Shown piece after piece: positions 15,706 to 19,134 of a DNA stretch of 19,134 bases. Position numbers and translations under genes: made by a program. The DNA comes from an uncultured Petrimonas sp. (GTDB taxonomy: Bacteria > Bacteroidota > Bacteroidia > Bacteroidales > Dysgonomonadaceae): contig CAKTUP010000018.1 in NCBI GenBank assembly GCA_934621705.1, positions 1 through 19,134 on the forward strand, read 5' to 3'. The stretch's first letter is position 1. The number at the start of each line of letters is the position of its first letter. Under the pieces are notes generated by a model. The model saw only the letters and a program-made list of their open reading frames with translations. It ran no database searches and was not told the origin of the DNA.

Positions 15706-15734
15706 TTTAATCATAAATAGATAAATAAAAGACA

Positions 15735-17471
15735 ATGAAAAAAATACATATTTTATACGGGGCTTTTTTTATGCTTGTCTGTGGCTTGACAGCTTGCGAC
15801 CTTAACCGCATTCCCGAAGACACACTGAGCCCTAAAACTTATTTTTCATCGGAAAATGAGTTGAGATTATGGACAAATTATTTTTATAATCAGTTTGAAG
15901 ATCCCAATGCACTTGCAGGACAAAATGCAGATGATAATATTGATAGTTCATTAGGTGACTTAATGGATGGACAACGCTCCGCTTCTGACGAAGGCGGATG
16001 GAACTGGTCTATGCTTCGTTCAATTAATTACTATTTGCAGCACTCACACCAATGTTCTGACGAACGGGCAAGAAAGCATTACGATGGCGTAGCATATTTT
16101 ATGAGAGCTTATTTTTATTTTATCAAAGTACGCCGCTATGGCGATGTACCTTGGTATAATCAGGTTTTGGGTTCAGCAGAGGATGACTTATTATTTAAAC
16201 CACGCGAAGACCGAGAAATGATTATGGATTCCGTGATGAACGATTTAAATAAAGCCATTGCAATGCTTCCTGCTACAAAAACAATGGAAACTGTAAATAA
16301 ATGGACCGCACTTGCACTTAAGTCAAGGGCAGCGCTATACGAGGGAACATTTCGTAAATACCACGGATTATCCAATGCAGATAAATTTTTACAATATGCA
16401 GCCGAAGCAGGCGAAGAATTCATTTCATCAAATCAATACTCGCTTTTCACAAGTGGAAATGAACCTTATCGTTCTCTCTTTAACGATGCCGAAAAGCGCA
16501 ACAATGTATCTTCAGAAGTCATTCTTTGGCAGGTTTTCAGTACATCTGCAAACCTGATGAACAGCATACAGTTTAATATAGCCAATGCGCGACAAGCTTT
16601 TACCCGAAATTTTATGAACCATTATTTAATGGCAGACGGAACACGTTTTCAAGACCAACAAAATTGGCAAACTATGCAATTTGTGGAGGAAGTGACAAAT
16701 AGAGACCCACGTTTGGCACAAACCGTTTTAACACCCGGGTATAAACAAACAAATGCTAATGCCCCTACTAAAAACCTGCTCACATCGTATACCGGATATC
16801 AACCCATTAAGTTTGTAGCCAACGCCAACTATGATGGTTCAAATAAAGGTATTATAAACTGGCCCCTATTTCGTTCGGCAGAAGTGTATCTTAATTTTGC
16901 AGAAGCCAAAGCCGAATTAGGAACACTCACGCAAGCCGATTTAGATAAAAGCATCAATAAATTAAGAGCTAGAGCAAAAATGCCGAATATAAACCTAACA
17001 AATGCAAATATCAATATTGACTCCTGGTTGTCAAACTATTACTCCAATGCAACAAAAAGTAATAATACAGGTATTATATTAGAAATAAGGAGAGAAAGAA
17101 CAATTGAATTAGTAATGGAAGGTTTCCGCCAATGGGATTTGCTCCGTTGGAAAGAAGGAGCAAACTTCGCTAAACCTTTTCACGGTGTGTATTTTCCGGG
17201 AACGGGCACATACGATATGGATGGGGATGGTAATCCCGATTTAATGATTTACGAAGGCACATCAGGGAACTTCTCTGGTAGAAAACTGCAACTTGGTACA
17301 GACATCGTTCTTACGAATGGCACTTCAGGATATGTAGCTGCACTATCTGAAACGTCGCTTACATGGATAGAATCACGTGATTACTTATGGCCTATTCCTG
17401 CCAACCAACGACAACTTACCGAAGGTAAACTTTCTCAAAATCCTGGATGGGAAGACGGATTACCTTATTAG
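15735..17471 (+). CDS. SusD/RagB-type substrate-binding lipoprotein
   Basis: A 578-residue outer-membrane lipoprotein that lids the SusC barrel and captures substrate. The signal peptide ends in lipobox LTAC (Cys21). The SusD N-terminal domain follows, with PEDTLSPKTYFSSENELRLW, GVAYFMRAYFYFIKVRRYGDVP, and TPR-like helices such as KWTALALKSRAALYEGTF. The C-terminal RagB/SusD domain carries the standard LFRSAEVYLNFAEAKAELG and IRRERTIELVMEGFRQWDLLRWKEG motifs, and the protein ends with GWEDGLPY. Residues 494-502 read DMDGDGNPD, an EF-hand-like acidic loop. It is encoded 29 bp after susC and 29 bp before the diesterase gene, so the three are almost certainly cotranscribed. The ligand cannot be read from sequence; the downstream diesterase suggests a glycerophosphodiester. 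Confidence 0.95.
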   Translation: MKKIHILYGAFFMLVCGLTACDLNRIPEDTLSPKTYFSSENELRLWTNYFYNQFEDPNALAGQNADDNIDSSLGDLMDGQRSASDEGGWNWSMLRSINYYLQHSHQCSDERARKHYDGVAYFMRAYFYFIKVRRYGDVPWYNQVLGSAEDDLLFKPREDREMIMDSVMNDLNKAIAMLPATKTMETVNKWTALALKSRAALYEGTFRKYHGLSNADKFLQYAAEAGEEFISSNQYSLFTSGNEPYRSLFNDAEKRNNVSSEVILWQVFSTSANLMNSIQFNIANARQAFTRNFMNHYLMADGTRFQDQQNWQTMQFVEEVTNRDPRLAQTVLTPGYKQTNANAPTKNLLTSYTGYQPIKFVANANYDGSNKGIINWPLFRSAEVYLNFAEAKAELGTLTQADLDKSINKLRARAKMPNINLTNANINIDSWLSNYYSNATKSNNTGIILEIRRERTIELVMEGFRQWDLLRWKEGANFAKPFHGVYFPGTGTYDMDGDGNPDLMIYEGTSGNFSGRKLQLGTDIVLTNGTSGYVAALSETSLTWIESRDYLWPIPANQRQLTEGKLSQNPGWEDGLPY

Positions 17472-17500
17472 AAAATACACAACAGTTAATATATATAGCA

Positions 17501-18475
17501 ATGACAAGAAAAATATTAATCAATGCACTATTGATCCTTCCCTTAAGCCTTTTAGGATGTGACAAGAAAACACCGATAGACCCTATTGATCCTAATGAAG
17601 GCGGTGAAGAAATTGTCTTTCATCCTGAACCAACGCCAACAGGCAATTTCGCTATCATTATGAGTCGATTAAAAAATCCGGAAGACAATCACGTAATGAT
17701 TTGTGCGCATCGTGGTCTAAAAAATCAATTCCCCGAGAACAGCCTTTCCGGATTGAAAAAATGCATCGAATTAGGCATTGAAGCCGTAGAAATAGATATG
17801 GCTAAAACGAAAGACGGGAAACTCATTTTATTGCACGATGAAACGTTGGACAGAACTACAACCGGAAGTGGAAAAGTAAGCAATTACACGTTAGAAGAAA
17901 TAAGAAAACTCTTTCTTAAAGATATTGATGGCAAGATTACAAATGAGCGTGTACCCACTTTCGAAGAAGTATTGGATATAGCAAAAGGAAAAATTTTATT
18001 GCAAATAGATAAATGGAACGGATTAACCAACGATATTCTCCCTGTTTTGAAAGAGAAGCAATGCCTGCAGCAAGCCATTTTCAGGAGTACTTCGTCTTAC
18101 GAGCAAACGAAAGCCACTTTTAAAGAGTATCTCGATAAGGTTATTTATATTCCTGTAATTGCTGCCGACAGAGCTGAAGCACAAACCACCCTTAACGGTT
18201 ATCTTCAGAACCTGCCGAATATGCCGGTTGTGAGCATTGTATTTGCCGAACCTAACAACCCTATGCTAAATCAAGTTCCCGAACTAAAACAAAAATATAA
18301 AATATGGTTTAACGCTATACAACCAAGTGATTGCGGAAAACGAGGAGATGCATTAGCAATCACAGATCCGGACGGAAGTTATGGATGGCTGGTTGAACGC
18401 GGCGCAAACATCATCTTTTCAAGCAGAGGTATGGAATTATATGAATATTTGAAAGAGAAGAAATTACGTCAATAA
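17501..18475 (+). CDS. Lipoprotein glycerophosphodiester phosphodiesterase (GDPD family)
   Basis: A 324-residue GDPD enzyme, expected to hydrolyse glycerophosphodiesters to glycerol-3-phosphate and an alcohol. I use the ATG at 17501, not the ATG at 17447 inside susD, because it starts a lipoprotein signal peptide with lipobox LLGC (Cys20). The TIM-barrel motifs are AHRGLKNQFPENS (69-81; catalytic His70-Arg71), AVEIDMAKTKDG (95-106; Glu97 and Asp99 for the metal) and LLHDETLDRTTTG (110-122; His112). The third metal position, usually Glu, reads Asp170 in LLQIDKW. The C-terminus has the typical GWLVERGANIIFSSR turn. As the last gene of a SusC/SusD operon with its own sigma/anti-sigma pair, it probably acts on the imported substrate from the periplasm or cell surface. 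Its position after SusD mirrors the hydrolase of a polysaccharide locus. Confidence 0.92.
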   Translation: MTRKILINALLILPLSLLGCDKKTPIDPIDPNEGGEEIVFHPEPTPTGNFAIIMSRLKNPEDNHVMICAHRGLKNQFPENSLSGLKKCIELGIEAVEIDMAKTKDGKLILLHDETLDRTTTGSGKVSNYTLEEIRKLFLKDIDGKITNERVPTFEEVLDIAKGKILLQIDKWNGLTNDILPVLKEKQCLQQAIFRSTSSYEQTKATFKEYLDKVIYIPVIAADRAEAQTTLNGYLQNLPNMPVVSIVFAEPNNPMLNQVPELKQKYKIWFNAIQPSDCGKRGDALAITDPDGSYGWLVERGANIIFSSRGMELYEYLKEKKLRQ

Positions 18476-18481
18476 AAAAAT

Positions 18482-18510
18482 CTTTGGCAAAGCCCAAAAC
18501 TTTGCCAAAG
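18482..18510 (+). terminator. Hairpin after the diesterase gene, probable terminator
   Basis: A perfect 11-bp stem CTTTGGCAAAG / CTTTGCCAAAG with a 7-base loop begins six bases after the stop codon. On the plus strand no long T-run follows (GTTACACTTC), while the A-run upstream (18476-18480) would be the T-run of a minus-strand terminator. It may act as a 3-prime end stabiliser, a bidirectional terminator, or both. Confidence 0.65.
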
Positions 18511-18550
18511 GTTACACTTCAATTATTATCAACTTTAAAAAATCAACATT

Positions 18551-19134
18551 ATGCCAACAACAGAAAAAAATCAAGTAATGGTAGAATTGTATGATCTTTC
18601 TATCACCGAACGTAAAGACGACCGCTTTGGTCGCGTAGTACCCAGCAAATCGCTCACCGAAGACGATTTGATTAAAATTGTGTCCGCACGCCGTACCGAC
18701 ATCAGCCCAACCACCATTAAAGCAGCGTTGGATTTGGTGAAACAAGCCGCCATTGACGAAATTTGCAACGGCGCATCGGTACACTTTGGCTTGGCGCACC
18801 TCAGCCTAAAAGTAAACGGCGTGTTTATGGGCGACAATGCCAATTGGGACAGCTCCAAACACTCGCTTGCCGTGAGCATATCGCCAAACGCACGCCTGCG
18901 CCAAGCCGTGCAGGCAACCGGCGTAAACGTACGCGGGCTGGCCGTAACGGGAACCGTCATCAACCAGGTAACCGACGTATCATCGGGCGAAGTAAACGGG
19001 CAAATTACCCCCGGCGGCGGTGTAAACGTGCAGGGTTCGCGCATCCGCGTGGAGGGCGACAAACCGGGCGTAGGCCTTAAGCTCATCAACACCGAAACGG
19101 AAGCGGAAACCGAAATTCCTGCCACGTCCATTTT
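18551..19134 (+). CDS. HU-like DNA-binding protein with DUF4469-type C-terminal domain (cut by window edge)
   Basis: Translation from the ATG at 18551 runs 194 codons to the window end without a stop. The N-terminal half (about 10-110; VELYDLSITERKDDRFGRVVPSK as strand-leading region, TTIKAALDLVKQAAIDEICNG as helix pair, VHFGLAHLSLKVNGVFM) matches the HU/IHF-like fold that Bacteroidota use in many paralogues. From about 113 it enters a beta-sandwich with repeated V-x-G turns (SGEVNGQITPGGGVNVQGSRIRVEG), the DUF4469 pattern. Members are expected to bind DNA non-specifically, and many lie near mobile DNA or polysaccharide loci. GC rises to about 60% at 18961-19020 (36 of 60 bases), much higher than in the upstream transport genes. 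An internal ATG at codon 10 is an alternative start. Confidence 0.82.
   Translation, partial: MPTTEKNQVMVELYDLSITERKDDRFGRVVPSKSLTEDDLIKIVSARRTDISPTTIKAALDLVKQAAIDEICNGASVHFGLAHLSLKVNGVFMGDNANWDSSKHSLAVSISPNARLRQAVQATGVNVRGLAVTGTVINQVTDVSSGEVNGQITPGGGVNVQGSRIRVEGDKPGVGLKLINTETEAETEIPATSI

Noticed and set aside
17447..17500. 18-residue extension of the diesterase into susD
   Set aside because: The internal ATG at 17501 gives a proper lipoprotein signal peptide, which the longer form would spoil.

Overview
The window looks like chromosomal DNA of a Bacteroidota, most likely a member of the order Bacteroidales. The evidence is a short 286-residue primary sigma factor, TAnnTTTG-type -7 promoter elements, a SusC/SusD pair with a FecI/FecR-type sigma/anti-sigma pair, a four-helix-bundle (23S rRNA IVS-type) protein gene, and an HU-like DNA-binding protein at the right edge. 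I cannot fix the genus. No rRNA, tRNA, CRISPR array, transposase or prophage gene is visible.

Left half (1-10010, all minus strand). The order along the plus strand is: the N-terminal part of an OmpA-type outer-membrane protein cut by the window edge, rpoD, a DegP/HtrA periplasmic protease, then a run of housekeeping genes. Read in the direction of transcription, that run is a small protein of unknown function, lemA, a four-helix-bundle protein gene, two TPM-domain genes, miaA, lysA and a membrane glycosyltransferase. The LemA/TPM part looks like a conserved envelope-associated group. The four-helix-bundle gene sits between lemA and the first TPM gene, bounded on both sides by inverted arrays of the heptamer TTTACGA, as if a 415-bp cassette had been inserted there.

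Right half (10094-18510, all plus strand). This is a signal-controlled nutrient-uptake locus: a promoter, an ECF sigma factor, a FecR-like anti-sigma factor with a TTG start, a long array of heptamer-based repeats, a SusC-type TonB-dependent receptor with an N-terminal STN signalling domain, a SusD-type lipoprotein, and a lipoprotein glycerophosphodiester phosphodiesterase. A perfect 11-bp hairpin follows the last gene. The expected logic is that substrate binding by SusC/SusD is relayed by the STN domain to FecR, which releases the sigma factor to transcribe susC. The lipid-headgroup-type diesterase suggests glycerophosphodiesters as the substrate (inference). Base composition falls sharply inside susC, at the junction between its signalling part and its plug/barrel, so the receptor may be a hybrid of a resident signalling half and an imported transport half. 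The window ends inside an HU-like/DUF4469 DNA-binding protein gene.

Most notable: the four-helix-bundle cassette between inverted heptamer arrays; a second, unrelated set of heptamer-based arrays in the susC leader; the compositional break inside susC; and acidic calcium-loop motifs in both SusC and SusD.
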